Source: Streptomyces odontomachi (GTDB taxonomy: Bacteria > Actinomycetota > Actinomycetes > Streptomycetales > Streptomycetaceae). From it: a DNA stretch of 64,000 nt. The notes under the pieces are model-generated. The model made no database searches. It was not told the origin of the DNA and was given only the letters and a program-made list of their open reading frames with translations. Where the stretch lies: NCBI RefSeq assembly GCF_024435355.1, contig NZ_JAMJWG010000034.1, positions 1 through 64,000 on the forward strand, written 5' to 3'. The position numbers and the translations under genes were made by a program. This document shows positions 34,490 through 43,578 of this stretch, piece after piece. Every line of letters starts with the position of its first letter. Positions within the stretch are counted from its first letter, which is position 1.

Positions 34490-37400
34490 TCACCGCAGGC
34501 GCTGGCTGATGACCTTGGAGACTCCGTCGCCCTGCATGGAGACGCCGTAGAGCGCGTCCGCGACCTCCATGGTGCGCTTCTGGTGGGTGATCACGATCAG
34601 CTGCGAGGCTTCTTGCAGCTCCTGCATGATCCGGATCAGCCGCTGGAGGTTGGTGTCGTCGAGCGCGGCCTCGACCTCGTCCATCACGTAGAACGGGCTG
34701 GGGCGCGCCTTGAAGATCGACACCAGCAGGGCCACCGCGGTCAGCGACCGCTCGCCGCCGGAGAGCAGGGAGAGCCGCTTGACCTTCTTGCCCGGAGGCC
34801 GGGCCTCCACGTCCACGCCGGTGGTGAGCATGTTCTCGGGATCGGTCAGGATCAGCCGACCATCACCGCCGGGGAAGAGCCGCGAGAAGACCCCTTCGAA
34901 CTCCCGTGCGGTGTCCCGGTATGCCTCCGTGAAGACCTGCTCGACCCGTTCGTCGACCTCCTTGACGACTTGCAGCAGGTCGGCGCGGGTCTTCTTCAGG
35001 TCCTCCAGCTGCTCGCTGAGGAACTTGTGGCGTTCCTCCAGGGCCGCGAACTCCTCAAGCGCCAGCGGGTTCACCTTCCCCAGCTGCTGGTAGGCACGCT
35101 CGGCTGCCTTGAGTCGCTTCTCCTGCTGGGCCCTCACGAACGGCGTGGGACGGTTGCGCGGGTGCTCCGGGTCCTCGGGGAGTTCCTCACCCTCGGCGGG
35201 GGGCGAGGGCGGCACGAGTTGGTCAGGGCCGTACTCGGCGACCAGACCTGCGGGTTCGACACCCAGTTCCTCCAGCGCCTTGGACTCCAGCTGCTCGATC
35301 CGCAGCCGCTTCTCGGCACCGAGTACCTCGCCGCGGTGAACTGAATCCGTCAGCTTGTCCAATTCCGCCTTCAGGTCGCGTCCCTGGGCGCGCGCAGCGG
35401 TCAGTTCCTTCTCGCGCTCGGCCTTGGCGTGCTCGGCGGCGGTGCGCTCCTCGTCGGCGCGCCGCACGGAGACCTCCACATGGGCGAGCAGTTGCCGGGC
35501 GCCGTCGGCCACGGCACGGGCGACGGTGGCCTCGTGGTGCAGCCGGACCCGGCGCTGCTCGGCACGGGCCCGGGCCTCGCGCTCGGCGCGGGCGGCACGG
35601 TCCAGCGAGTCGGCCCGCCCGGCCAGGCCCTTGACGCGCTCCTCATGGGTACGGACCTGGAGCCGGGCCTCCATCTCGGTCTGCCGGGCGTTGGCGCCGT
35701 CGGCGGCCAACCGGTCGCGCAACGCGGTGTCCGGCTCCTCGTCCTGCCCGGCGCTCTCCTCGGCGACGGCGAGCCGCTCGGCCAGTTCCTCGGCCTCGAA
35801 GGTGGCACGCTCCAGGGCTTCCTGCGCCCGCTCGGCCGCGGCCGACGCGCGTTCCGCCTCGCCCACGGCACCCCGGGCCTGCCCGGCGAGCCGCCCGAGC
35901 TGCTGGGCGACGGACGACTTCTCGCGATCCGCCGCGCGCCGCTGCTCCGTCAGTTCCTCCAGCCGGGCCTGGCACTGCCTGCGCTGCTCACCCGCGGTGC
36001 GCTGCGCCTCGGTCAGCTGATCGCAGCGGATCGCCAGTTCGTCCAGCTCGGCGGCGGCCTCGTCCACCGATGCCTGCACTTCCAGCAGGCTGGGCGCACC
36101 CGCTGAGCCGCCGTGCGCGAAGTGCGAGCCGAGCAGATCGCCTTCGGAGGTGACGGCGGTCAGCCCCGGACGGGCGTAGACGAGGTCCTCGGCCTCCTCC
36201 AGGGTCGGCACGACGACGATGCCGTGCAGCAGCCGCCGCACGGCACCCATCAGCTCCACGGGCCCCCGCACCAGATCGGCCACCGGGCGCGGTCCGTCCG
36301 CCGCAACCGGGGCGCCCGGGGCGGTGTCCTCCCCCGCGAGCAGCAGCGCGGCCCGGCCCGCGTCCTGCTTGCGCAGCAGCCGGATGGCCTCGGCCGCCGC
36401 TCCCGGCGTGTCGACGACGACGGCGTCAGCGGCGGCCCCGAATGCGGCGGCCACCGGCACCTCGTAACCCGGGGTCACCGTCAGCAGCTCGGCGGCGGGG
36501 CCGAGGAGTCCGGTCAGCCGGTCCCGGGCGGCCAGCAGTGCGCCGGTGCCGTCCTTGCGGCGCAGGCCCAGGGCGAGCGCCTCGTGGCGCGCGGACACCG
36601 CAGCCCGCTGCCGTTCGGCGGACGTGACCGCTTCCCGGGCGGCGCTCGCTGCGCGTTCCGCCTCGGCGAGTTCCTGCTTGGCCACCTCGTGCTGCGCGGC
36701 CATTTCCTCGTCGCCCGCGTCCAGGCCGTCGACCTCGGCCTTGAGCTGCTCGTACTCCTCCTGGGCTGCGGTGGCACGCTCCTGCGCCTCGTCGCGGGCG
36801 GCGGCCAGCCGGTCGATCTCGGCCTGCGCTGCGGCGGCACGGGACCGTGCGGCGCCCGCCTGCCCGTTCAACCGGGCGAGCCCCTCACGCCGGTCGGCGA
36901 TGGCACGGGCGACGTCCTTCAGGCGGCGTTCTTCCAGGGCCAGTTCGCGCTCCAGTTCGGAGCGGTGCGCGATGGTGTCTTCGAGCGCGGTCTGCGCCGC
37001 CTCCAGTGCGGCTTCCAGCTCTGCTTCCTGCTCACGGACGCGGGCTGCCTCGCGCTCCATGTCCTCGGGGTCGCGACCGCGGCGCTCCTCGGGCGGCTGG
37101 GAGGTGGCGCTCTTCACCCGGGCGTCGGCGAGCGAGATGGTGCCGCGCACCCGCTCGGCGAGCTGGGAGAGCTCGTACCAGGTCTGCTGGGCGCGTTGCA
37201 GCCGGGGGCTGAGCCGGCGCACCTCGTCCTCCAGATCGGCCTCCCTGCCGAGCGCCGCCTTGAGTTCCGCCTCGGTGGCCTCCTTGCGCTCCTTCAGGGC
37301 CGCCTCGTCGGCGACCTCGGTCTGGAGCGCGGTACGCAGGCGTACGAGGTCGTCGGCGAGCAGCCGCAGACGAGCATCGCGCAGGTCGGCCTGGATGACG

Positions 37401-38047
37401 GCGGCGCGGCGGGCCACGGCGGCCTGCCGGCCCAGCGGTTTGAGCTGGCGGCGCAGTTCGTCGGTGAGGTCCTGGACGCGGGCCAGGTTGGCCTGCATCG
37501 CGTCCAGTTTGCGTAGCGCCTTCTCTTTGCGTTTGCGGTGCTTGAGGACGCCTGCGGCCTCCTCGATGAAGGCGCGGCGCCCCATCGGGTCGGCGTGCAG
37601 TACCGAGTCGAGCTGTCCCTGTCCGACGATGACGTGCATCTCGCGGCCGATGCCGGAGTCGGAGAGCAGCTCCTGGATGTCCAGGAGGCGGCAGGTGTCC
37701 CCGTTGATCTGGTACTCGCTGCCGCCGTTGCGGAACATGATCCGCGTGATGGTGACTTCGGCGTACTCGATGGGCAGCGCGCCGTCGGTGTTGTCGATGG
37801 TCAGGGAGACCTCGGCGCGGCCGAGCGGGGGACGGCCGGTGGTGCCGGCGAAGATGACGTCCTCCATCTTGCCGCCGCGCAGCGACTTGGCGCCCTGTTC
37901 GCCCATCACCCAGGACAGCGCGTCCACGACGTTGGACTTGCCGGAGCCGTTGGGTCCGACGACGCAGGTGATGCCCGGTTCGAACCGCAGCGTCGTGGCG
38001 GACGCGAACGATTTGAAACCGCGCAGGGTCAGGGCCTTGAGGTGCAC
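34490..38047 (-). CDS. smc: Chromosome segregation protein Smc
   Basis: SMC ATPase of the condensin complex with ScpA/ScpB, 1185 residues, matching Streptomyces Smc. N-terminal Walker A VVGPNGSGKSN; two long coiled coils (about residues 170-500 and 670-1030, Glu/Ala/Arg heptads) around a hinge near 515-660 (GYEVPVAAAFGAAADAVVV); C-terminal signature LSLLSGGERSLTAVALL and Walker B YVMDEVEAALDD. GTG 38047 was chosen because the protein begins VHLKALTLRGFKSFA; a longer in-frame start adds ten unlikely residues. Compacts chromosomes during sporulation. Confidence 0.96.
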   Translation of the reverse strand: MHLKALTLRGFKSFASATTLRFEPGITCVVGPNGSGKSNVVDALSWVMGEQGAKSLRGGKMEDVIFAGTTGRPPLGRAEVSLTIDNTDGALPIEYAEVTITRIMFRNGGSEYQINGDTCRLLDIQELLSDSGIGREMHVIVGQGQLDSVLHADPMGRRAFIEEAAGVLKHRKRKEKALRKLDAMQANLARVQDLTDELRRQLKPLGRQAAVARRAAVIQADLRDARLRLLADDLVRLRTALQTEVADEAALKERKEATEAELKAALGREADLEDEVRRLSPRLQRAQQTWYELSQLAERVRGTISLADARVKSATSQPPEERRGRDPEDMEREAARVREQEAELEAALEAAQTALEDTIAHRSELERELALEERRLKDVARAIADRREGLARLNGQAGAARSRAAAAQAEIDRLAAARDEAQERATAAQEEYEQLKAEVDGLDAGDEEMAAQHEVAKQELAEAERAASAAREAVTSAERQRAAVSARHEALALGLRRKDGTGALLAARDRLTGLLGPAAELLTVTPGYEVPVAAAFGAAADAVVVDTPGAAAEAIRLLRKQDAGRAALLLAGEDTAPGAPVAADGPRPVADLVRGPVELMGAVRRLLHGIVVVPTLEEAEDLVYARPGLTAVTSEGDLLGSHFAHGGSAGAPSLLEVQASVDEAAAELDELAIRCDQLTEAQRTAGEQRRQCQARLEELTEQRRAADREKSSVAQQLGRLAGQARGAVGEAERASAAAERAQEALERATFEAEELAERLAVAEESAGQDEEPDTALRDRLAADGANARQTEMEARLQVRTHEERVKGLAGRADSLDRAARAEREARARAEQRRVRLHHEATVARAVADGARQLLAHVEVSVRRADEERTAAEHAKAEREKELTAARAQGRDLKAELDKLTDSVHRGEVLGAEKRLRIEQLESKALEELGVEPAGLVAEYGPDQLVPPSPPAEGEELPEDPEHPRNRPTPFVRAQQEKRLKAAERAYQQLGKVNPLALEEFAALEERHKFLSEQLEDLKKTRADLLQVVKEVDERVEQVFTEAYRDTAREFEGVFSRLFPGGDGRLILTDPENMLTTGVDVEARPPGKKVKRLSLLSGGERSLTAVALLVSIFKARPSPFYVMDEVEAALDDTNLQRLIRIMQELQEASQLIVITHQKRTMEVADALYGVSMQGDGVSKVISQRLR

Positions 38048-38428
38048 GCCGCCCGACTTTACCTGCCGCCTCGGCACCCACCAGGTGAACTCGCGGTTTC
38101 ACCCGGGAACGTGCAGGGCACATCACACCTTGAAGGAAGCGGAACAGATACGGGCCGCGGTGACGCGATCACTTCGCCCGGGGATGCGAGGACCGGCAGT
38201 GCCGGGCAGGGGGAAGCCCGGGTGAGCGGCAAGAAGTCCGGCGGAGCAGACCACGGCGCGAGGAGGCGTCGAGCTCGCAGCACAGGGCCCGGCGGGGCCC
38301 CGAAGGGCTCGATGGCTCAAGGACTCAAGGATGAGCACGGGTAAAAAATGAAGGGACGCCGAGGCGTCCCTTGCAGTTCGGGCCAGACCCGAGGGCAGGC
38401 AGACCCGTGGTGAGCAGAGCGGAGCGGG
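38048..38428. other. Spacer upstream of smc with terminator
   Basis: Holds the smc promoter region (not identified) and, at 38342-38372, the U-tract terminator of the small gene. Nothing else seen. Confidence 0.5.
38342..38372 (-). terminator. Intrinsic terminator with U tract
   Basis: AAGGGACGCC (38351-38360) pairs perfectly with GGCGTCCCTT (38363-38372); on the minus strand CATTTTTTAC follows, giving six consecutive T. This is the clearest rho-independent terminator in the window, 57 bases past the stop of the 69-residue gene. Confidence 0.92.
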
Positions 38429-38638
38429 TCAGGTGAGCGCAGGCTCTGCCTTGGATACGTCGATGCTCTCCAGGAGCGAGTCGCCTTCGCGAGAAGCGGC
38501 AGCCGACAGCGCGTCGTTTTCAGCCTGAATGCGTACGAGCTCGGATTCCAGGTCCTGGACACGCTGCTGGAGCCGTCGCATCTCGGCGAGGAGTCGAGGG
38601 TCGGAGCCGCCGACGTAACCGAGAAGCGCCTTTGCCAT
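38429..38638 (-). CDS. Small coiled-coil protein, function unknown
   Basis: 69 residues starting MAKALLGYVGGSDPRLLAEM, with a heptad coiled coil (RRLQQRVQDLESELVRIQAE) over about 30 residues and an acidic tail. ATG 38638 has GGAGG about nine bases upstream. Not assigned to a function; similar short proteins are found at this locus in other Streptomyces. It has its own strong terminator and a fairly A/T-rich upstream region (38700-38820), so it is likely a separate, well-expressed transcript. Confidence 0.8.
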   Translation of the reverse strand: MAKALLGYVGGSDPRLLAEMRRLQQRVQDLESELVRIQAENDALSAAASREGDSLLESIDVSKAEPALT

Positions 38639-39031
38639 GATGGATGGTCCTCCACAATGAGTGACCGACCGTACGGTGTGGGTCGTGGTGGGTCGTGAGG
38701 GATTTTTTCGCACCCGCGGCTTAAGGCTTTCTTCGATTGTGCTGCCGTCTGACTGGCAAACGGCTAAGGTGCGCGGGGCTTCCAGAGTCTCACCAAAAAG
38801 TTTGACGGTCAACACGATCAAGCCCCGGCGCAGCGGCACCCGGGCGGCACGCGGCCGTCATGGCTACGGCGCGGCCATCGCTCCGGGGCGCGGGGGCGAC
38901 GCGGACATCCTGCCGCCCCCAGGGCCGCTCGGGCAAGCGTTTTCTTCCGCAGCCACCAGGCCCTTTCCCTGGCCCGGCAGGGCCCGCAGGGGGTTCCTGG
39001 CCGGCTCGACGCGGACGCCGCACCGGCCCGG

Positions 39032-39313
39032 TCAGCGCGTCTCGAAACCCGTGTAACCGCCGCGGGGTGTGTCCCACATCTCCGTCACACCCTCGACACG
39101 TCCGGGCGTGTCGCCACTGTGCAGCCACTCCAGCAGCCGCTCGCAGTTCCCGCGGGGGCCTTCGGCGACCACCTGGACCCGTCCGTCGGACGCATTGAGA
39201 GCAAAGCCACTCAGCCCGCCGAGCTCCAGCGCTTTGGCCCGCGTGTACCAGCGGAAACCCACTCCTTGGACGCGTCCGCGCACCCACGCGACGAGCCGCA
39301 CATCGTCGTTCAT
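39032..39313 (-). CDS. acyP: Acylphosphatase
   Basis: 93 residues, the standard size. RLVAWVRGRVQGVGFRWYTR carries the phosphate-binding loop and catalytic Arg; GFALNASDGRVQVVAEGP carries the catalytic Asn. Hydrolyses carboxyl-phosphate bonds. Located between smc and mutM as in other Streptomyces. Confidence 0.95.
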   Translation of the reverse strand: MNDDVRLVAWVRGRVQGVGFRWYTRAKALELGGLSGFALNASDGRVQVVAEGPRGNCERLLEWLHSGDTPGRVEGVTEMWDTPRGGYTGFETR

Positions 39314-39485
39314 GGCTGCACGCTAACCGCCCGATCCCGGCGGAAGCACACCGGCACCCTTCGGTATGGGGTACCGTCCCGATCCGTCACACCTCACTCG
39401 TTCGAGTGAAATTTTTGTGTGCTGTCCGAGGAGGGCGCGGCCATCCGCGCACGACCGACCGCCGCGGGATCAGGAGGGCCAGGAC

Positions 39486-40427
39486 ATGGGACGCCACCGA
39501 CGCACCACCGCCCCGGACGCCGCCGAGGGCCGCACCACCGCAGGCACCGACCCTTATTACTCCCACGGTACGGACGACACCTGGGAGGTGCCCCTGGAGC
39601 GCCCCCACCGGGGTGGGCACCGGCACCGCAGACGGCGGTCCGTCGCGGTACGGACCGGCCTGCTGGGCGTGTCCGCCGCCGTCGCCGTGGGGGTCGTCGC
39701 GGTGACCTCGGGTGTGTTGCCGGGCGGCGACTCGTTCTCGCTCGGCGGGGACGGCGGTTCCGATCGGGTGCGTTCCGCGGGGACCCCCTCGGGTCTTCGG
39801 ACCCAGGGCGGCACCGAAGGACCGGCCCACACCTCCACGGCCCATCCGGACCGCGCCACCCGGCAGGCGCCGAGCCCCACGGCCGGCTCGCGCTCCGCGC
39901 ACCCGTCGTCCGGCGGTTCGGCCTCGCATACCGCCCCGCACGCCTCCAGGACGGCGAAGCCGGCGCCGACGGGCTCGAAGAACTCGGTGACCAAGACGCC
40001 CTCCCACACCCCGACCGCCGACCCCAGCAGCTCGGCGCCCGGGACACCGGAGAGCGCCGCAGCGGCCGAGGTGCTGAGGCTCGTCAACCAGGAGCGCGAC
40101 AAGGCCGGCTGCTCGGCCCTCAGCACGGACGAAGCGCTGGCCGACCTTGCCTCGGCCTTCAGCAAGCAGATGGCCGACGAAGGGTTCTTCGACCACACCG
40201 ACCCGGAGGGCCGCAGCCCGTGGGACCGGGCGGCGAAGGCCGGCATCACCAATCTGGGCGGCGAGAACATAGCCCGCGGGCAGGCCGACGCCGAGGCGGT
40301 CATGGACTCCTGGATGGACAGTCCGGGGCACCGGGCCAACATCCTCAACTGCGACTACAAGACCATCGGCATAGGCGTCCACTTCGGCACCGGCGGCCCA
40401 TGGTGGACCCAGGACTTCGGATTCTGA
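39486..40427 (+). CDS. Secreted CAP-domain (SCP/YkwD-type) protein
   Basis: 313 residues. A basic N-terminus (MGRHRRTTAPD..., HRHRRRRSVAVR) precedes one hydrophobic segment (about residues 55-75, signal anchor), then a ~120-residue Ser/Thr/Pro/Gly linker, then a C-terminal CAP domain of ~125 residues: EVLRLVNQERDKAGCSAL, FFDHTDPEGRSPWDRA, GGENIARGQADAEAVM, DSPGHRANILNCDYKTIGIG, WWTQDFGF. The YkwD-like subfamily is extracellular; activity unknown. ATG 39486 with CAGGAGGG upstream. Divergent from acyP and convergent with mutM. Confidence 0.9.
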   Translation: MGRHRRTTAPDAAEGRTTAGTDPYYSHGTDDTWEVPLERPHRGGHRHRRRRSVAVRTGLLGVSAAVAVGVVAVTSGVLPGGDSFSLGGDGGSDRVRSAGTPSGLRTQGGTEGPAHTSTAHPDRATRQAPSPTAGSRSAHPSSGGSASHTAPHASRTAKPAPTGSKNSVTKTPSHTPTADPSSSAPGTPESAAAAEVLRLVNQERDKAGCSALSTDEALADLASAFSKQMADEGFFDHTDPEGRSPWDRAAKAGITNLGGENIARGQADAEAVMDSWMDSPGHRANILNCDYKTIGIGVHFGTGGPWWTQDFGF

Positions 40428-40458
40428 TGCGGAACGGGCCGTGCGGGCCCGTCGCCGG

Positions 40459-41481
40459 TCACGGCAGCAGGGGGCGGACCGCCGGGCGGCGGGGTCGCGG
40501 CGGGCGCTGGCAGCGCGGGCAGAAGTAGCTGGAGCGGTTCATCCAGGGGCTGCGGCGCATCGGCGTGGCACAGCGCCGGCACGGCTCGGCCTCCCGGCCG
40601 TAGGCGTCGAGCGATCGGTCGAAGTAGCCGGACTCCCCGTTCACATGGACGTAGAGGCTGTCGAAGCTGGTGCCGCCGACGTCGAGCGCGGCGTTCATGA
40701 CGTCCCGGACGTGGCCGAGGAGCTCGGCCGTACGGGGTCGGGTGAAGGTTTCGGTGGGCCGCTCGAAGTGCAGCCGGGAGCGCCACAGCGCCTCGTCGGC
40801 GTAGATGTTGCCGACCCCGCTGATCAGCGACTGGTCGAGCAGCGCCCGCTTGATGGTGCTGCGCCTGCCGCGCAGCGCCCGGTGGAAGGCGTCGTCGTCG
40901 AAGAGCGGATCCAGCGGGTCGCGGGCGATGTGGGCGATCACGTCGGGCAGCCCGTCCGGGGTGGTCTCGTGCAGCGAGAGTCCTCCGAAGGTGCGCTGGT
41001 CGACGAAGCGCAGTTCGGTGCCGGCGGTGGTGGCGGCCGTGGCGGTCGGGGCCTGGAGCGGGGATGCGGCGCCGGGGGGCGCGGAGACGGAGGCGCCGTC
41101 CCGGGCTTCGGTGCCGGATGCGGCGCTCGGGGTCTCGCCGGCCGCCGGGATGTACGGGGTTTCGGTGTCGGTGAAGCGGATCCGGATGCGCAGGTGCTTC
41201 TCGTCCGGCACGTCGTGGGACTTGACCAGGAGCTGGCCGCTCATGCCGAGGTGTGCCAGGACGGCGAACGGTGAGTCCTCCAGGGGCAGCCACAGGTACT
41301 TGCCGCGCCGCATCGGTGTGCCGATGCGATGTCCCTCGAGGCGGTGCGTGAAGTCGTCGGCGCCCGGGAGATGGCGGCGGATGGCACGCGGGTGGAGGAC
41401 TTCGGCGTCGGCGACGGTGCGGTGCGCGACCCACCGCTCCAGGCCGCGGCGTACCACCTCGACCTCGGGGAGCTCTGGCAT
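40459..41481 (-). CDS. mutM: Formamidopyrimidine-DNA glycosylase (Fpg/MutM)
   Basis: Removes 8-oxoguanine and cleaves the AP site. MPELPEVEVVRRGLERW gives the catalytic Pro2/Glu3; RRGKYLWLPL holds the conserved Lys; FVDQRTFGGL and NIYADEALWRS are family motifs; the C-terminal zinc finger is PCRRCATPMRR...YFCPRC. 340 residues, ~50 more than usual, due to a Gly/Ala/Ser/Thr-rich insertion at about residues 108-154. Start ATG 41481 as required by the mature N-terminal Pro. Followed by rnc upstream in the same operon. Confidence 0.95.
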   Translation of the reverse strand: MPELPEVEVVRRGLERWVAHRTVADAEVLHPRAIRRHLPGADDFTHRLEGHRIGTPMRRGKYLWLPLEDSPFAVLAHLGMSGQLLVKSHDVPDEKHLRIRIRFTDTETPYIPAAGETPSAASGTEARDGASVSAPPGAASPLQAPTATAATTAGTELRFVDQRTFGGLSLHETTPDGLPDVIAHIARDPLDPLFDDDAFHRALRGRRSTIKRALLDQSLISGVGNIYADEALWRSRLHFERPTETFTRPRTAELLGHVRDVMNAALDVGGTSFDSLYVHVNGESGYFDRSLDAYGREAEPCRRCATPMRRSPWMNRSSYFCPRCQRPPRPRRPAVRPLLP

Positions 41482-41561
41482 CCTCTTCCTCCTCCGAAGG
41501 GGCACACCGGCGCCGTCGTGCGCGCCCCGACGAGGCGCGCACGCGAACGGCGTCCGCCGGA

Positions 41562-42407
41562 TCAGGCCGGCGTCGGGTCCGCCGGCGGGACCCCGGGCGC
41601 TGCGGGATCCTCTCCGGCGTCGACGTCCGGCACCGCTTCCTCCGGGGGCGGCGCCGGCTTGCCGCGGGCGTCCGCGGCGGCGCGGATGGCGCGCCAGGCG
41701 GACTCCGCCGCCTGCTGCTCCGCTTCCTTCTTGCTGCGGCCGGTGCCGGTGCCGTACGAGACGCCTCCGACGCGGGCGGCAGCAGTGAAGGTCTTCTCGT
41801 GGTCCGGACCGGTCTCCGAGACCAGGTACTCGGGCACACCGAGGCCTTCGGTCGCGGTGAGCTCCTGGAGGCTGGTCTTCCAGTCCAGGCCCGCGCCCAG
41901 GTTCGAGGACTTCTCGATCAGCGGGTCGAACAGGCGGTGTACCAGTTCGCCGGCCGCGTCGAGGCCCTGGTCGAGATAGACCGCGCCGATCACCGCTTCA
42001 AGGGTGTCGGCGAGGATCGAGGCCTTGTCCCGCCCTCCGGTGCCTTCCTCGCCCCGGCCGAGCCGGATGAAGGATCCGAGGTCCAGTCCCCGGCCCACCT
42101 CAGCCAGCGCACGCGAGTTCACCACCGCGGCCCGCAGCTTGGCCAGCTGGCCTTCGGGCAGGTCGGGGTGGATGCGGTACAGCGTGTCCGTGACGACCAG
42201 GCCGAGCACCGAGTCCCCGAGGAACTCAAGACGCTCGTTGGTCGGCAGACCGCCGTTCTCGTATGCGTAGGAGCGGTGGGTCAGCGCACGCACCAGAAGG
42301 GCGGACTCCAGGTGATACCCGAGCCGCCCTTCCAGAAGCGTGTGGGACGAGGCCGTGTTGTCCGCCGGACCACCCCCGCGGGGCTTGTTCTTCCTGGCGT
42401 CTGGCAT
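41562..42407 (-). CDS. rnc: Ribonuclease III
   Basis: 281 residues; processes rRNA and antisense RNA; the S. coelicolor homologue (AbsB) also controls antibiotic production. Catalytic signature NERLEFLGDSVLGLVV with Glu/Asp, second acidic site in SILADTLEAVIGAVYLDQG, C-terminal dsRNA-binding domain (DWKTSLQELTATEG, GVSYGTGTGRSKKEAEQQAA). A Pro/Ala-rich tail follows. ATG 42407 preferred over GTG 42419 for GAGGGG upstream. Between mutM and rpmF. Confidence 0.95.
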   Translation of the reverse strand: MPDARKNKPRGGGPADNTASSHTLLEGRLGYHLESALLVRALTHRSYAYENGGLPTNERLEFLGDSVLGLVVTDTLYRIHPDLPEGQLAKLRAAVVNSRALAEVGRGLDLGSFIRLGRGEEGTGGRDKASILADTLEAVIGAVYLDQGLDAAGELVHRLFDPLIEKSSNLGAGLDWKTSLQELTATEGLGVPEYLVSETGPDHEKTFTAAARVGGVSYGTGTGRSKKEAEQQAAESAWRAIRAAADARGKPAPPPEEAVPDVDAGEDPAAPGVPPADPTPA

Positions 42408-42426
42408 CGTGCCCCTCACCGGCCGT

Positions 42427-42600
42427 TCAGACCTCTAGAACCTGACGCTTGTTGTAGGTGCCGCACGACGGGCACGCGATGTGCTGAAGCTTGGGCTCGT
42501 GGCAGCGCTCGCACGCCACCAGAACGGGGACCGCAGCCTTCCACTGCGACCGGCGGTGGCGCGTGTTGCTGCGCGACATCTTCCGCTTCGGAACAGCCAC
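42427..42600 (-). CDS. rpmF: 50S ribosomal protein L32
   Basis: 57 residues: VAVPKRKMSRSNTRHRRSQW at the start and CERCHEPKLQHIACPSCG with the four cysteines of the zinc-binding (C+) L32 form, ending NKRQVLEV. GTG at 42600 is two bases after the yceD stop; its ribosome-binding site AGGAGA lies inside the end of yceD. Part of the conserved yceD-rpmF pair. Too short for most ORF calls. Confidence 0.96.
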   Translation of the reverse strand: MAVPKRKMSRSNTRHRRSQWKAAVPVLVACERCHEPKLQHIACPSCGTYNKRQVLEV

Positions 42601-42602
42601 GG

Positions 42603-43262
42603 CTACTTCTCCTGTGAATTGTCATCCCCGCGGGTGCGGGGCACGTCCGTCTCGCCGTCCTGATCGGTCTCGGCGAGTTCCTGCAATGCCGCCCAACGGA
42701 TGTCGACGGCGTCCTTGTGGTGGTGGTCCGGGTCGTCCGCCAGCCGCGCCCCGCAGTCGGGGCACAGGCCGGGGCAGTCCTCCCGGCACACCGGCTGCAT
42801 CGGCAGGGTGAGCACCACCGCGTCACGCAGCACGGGTTCGAGGTCGATGAGGCCGTCCTCGACGAAGAGCATGTCCTCGCCCTCCTCGCTGTCGGCGGCC
42901 TCTTCGGGATGGGGGTCCCTCCCACGTCGTTGAGACCGTGGGGGAGTGACCACGCGACCCCGGTCGTCGACCTCGGGGTAGGAGAACATCTCCTGGAAGT
43001 CCGCTTCGAGCGTGAGCGCGAGCGGCTCCAGACACCTTACGCACTCCCCTTCGGCCGTGGACCGGGCGGTACCCGTGACGAGCACGCCCTCCAGGACCGA
43101 TTCCAACCGCAGGTCGAGCTCCACGGGGGCGCCCGGTGGCACGGCGACGACGTCCTTGACTCCGAAGGCGGTGGATTGCCGGTCTCCGCCGGGCGCCTCC
43201 ACGGTACGGGCCACGCGCTGCATGGCACCGGGACGCCGACCCAGCTCGTGCGTGTCGAACAC
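42603..43262 (-). CDS. YceD/DUF177 family protein
   Basis: Companion of rpmF; homologues affect 23S rRNA. Conserved parts: FDTHELGRRPGAMQRVART, GECVRCLEPL and VCREDCPGLCPDCGARL, a zinc-type cysteine cluster. Between them a ~25-residue segment (VVTPPRSQRRGRDPHPEE) is encoded by a palindromic REP-like element. The called start is GTG 43262, but the frame upstream encodes LNARLDHRNPLV, also conserved in homologues; no ATG, GTG or TTG precedes it, and CTG at 43295 with AGGAAG upstream is a candidate. Monocistronic with rpmF. Confidence 0.9.
   Translation of the reverse strand: MFDTHELGRRPGAMQRVARTVEAPGGDRQSTAFGVKDVVAVPPGAPVELDLRLESVLEGVLVTGTARSTAEGECVRCLEPLALTLEADFQEMFSYPEVDDRGRVVTPPRSQRRGRDPHPEEAADSEEGEDMLFVEDGLIDLEPVLRDAVVLTLPMQPVCREDCPGLCPDCGARLADDPDHHHKDAVDIRWAALQELAETDQDGETDVPRTRGDDNSQEK
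42919..42946. repeat. Palindromic element inside yceD
   Basis: CTCCCACG and CGTGGGGGAG can pair with two extra G. It lies in a stretch (GGTCCCTCCCACG...CCGTGGGGGAGTGAC) like the short C/G palindromes dispersed in Streptomyces genomes. It keeps the yceD frame open. Confidence 0.6.
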
Positions 43263-43578
43263 GAGGGGGTTGCGGTGGTCGAGGCGGGCGTTCAGGGCGC
43301 TTCCTGCTTTCGGATCTCAGGGTCGGTGCGGTGGGGAGACGGTGGGTGAGTCGGCGGCCGCCCTCCCCCACGCCGTCCAAGACGTGAGGCATCCCCTGAA
43401 TGAGGGGTCCGGGCGGTGGGCCCGGTGAGCGGGTGGCCCGGAGCGCGGGCGTACGCGCGACCGAAAGGTCAGGATACTGGACCCCTCACCCCCGCCCCAA
43501 ACCGGGACTCGGCGTGCGACGGTGCCGCTTGACGTCCGGGGCGTCGCCGGCGCTCTTGCGCGGCCCTGGTTCCGGGCC
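43263..43578. other. Spacer between yceD and DivIVA-like gene
   Basis: Both genes are on the minus strand; this contains the yceD promoter/leader and the unconventional translation start candidate. GGGGTGGTGG-type repeats only. No gene seen. Confidence 0.45.
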
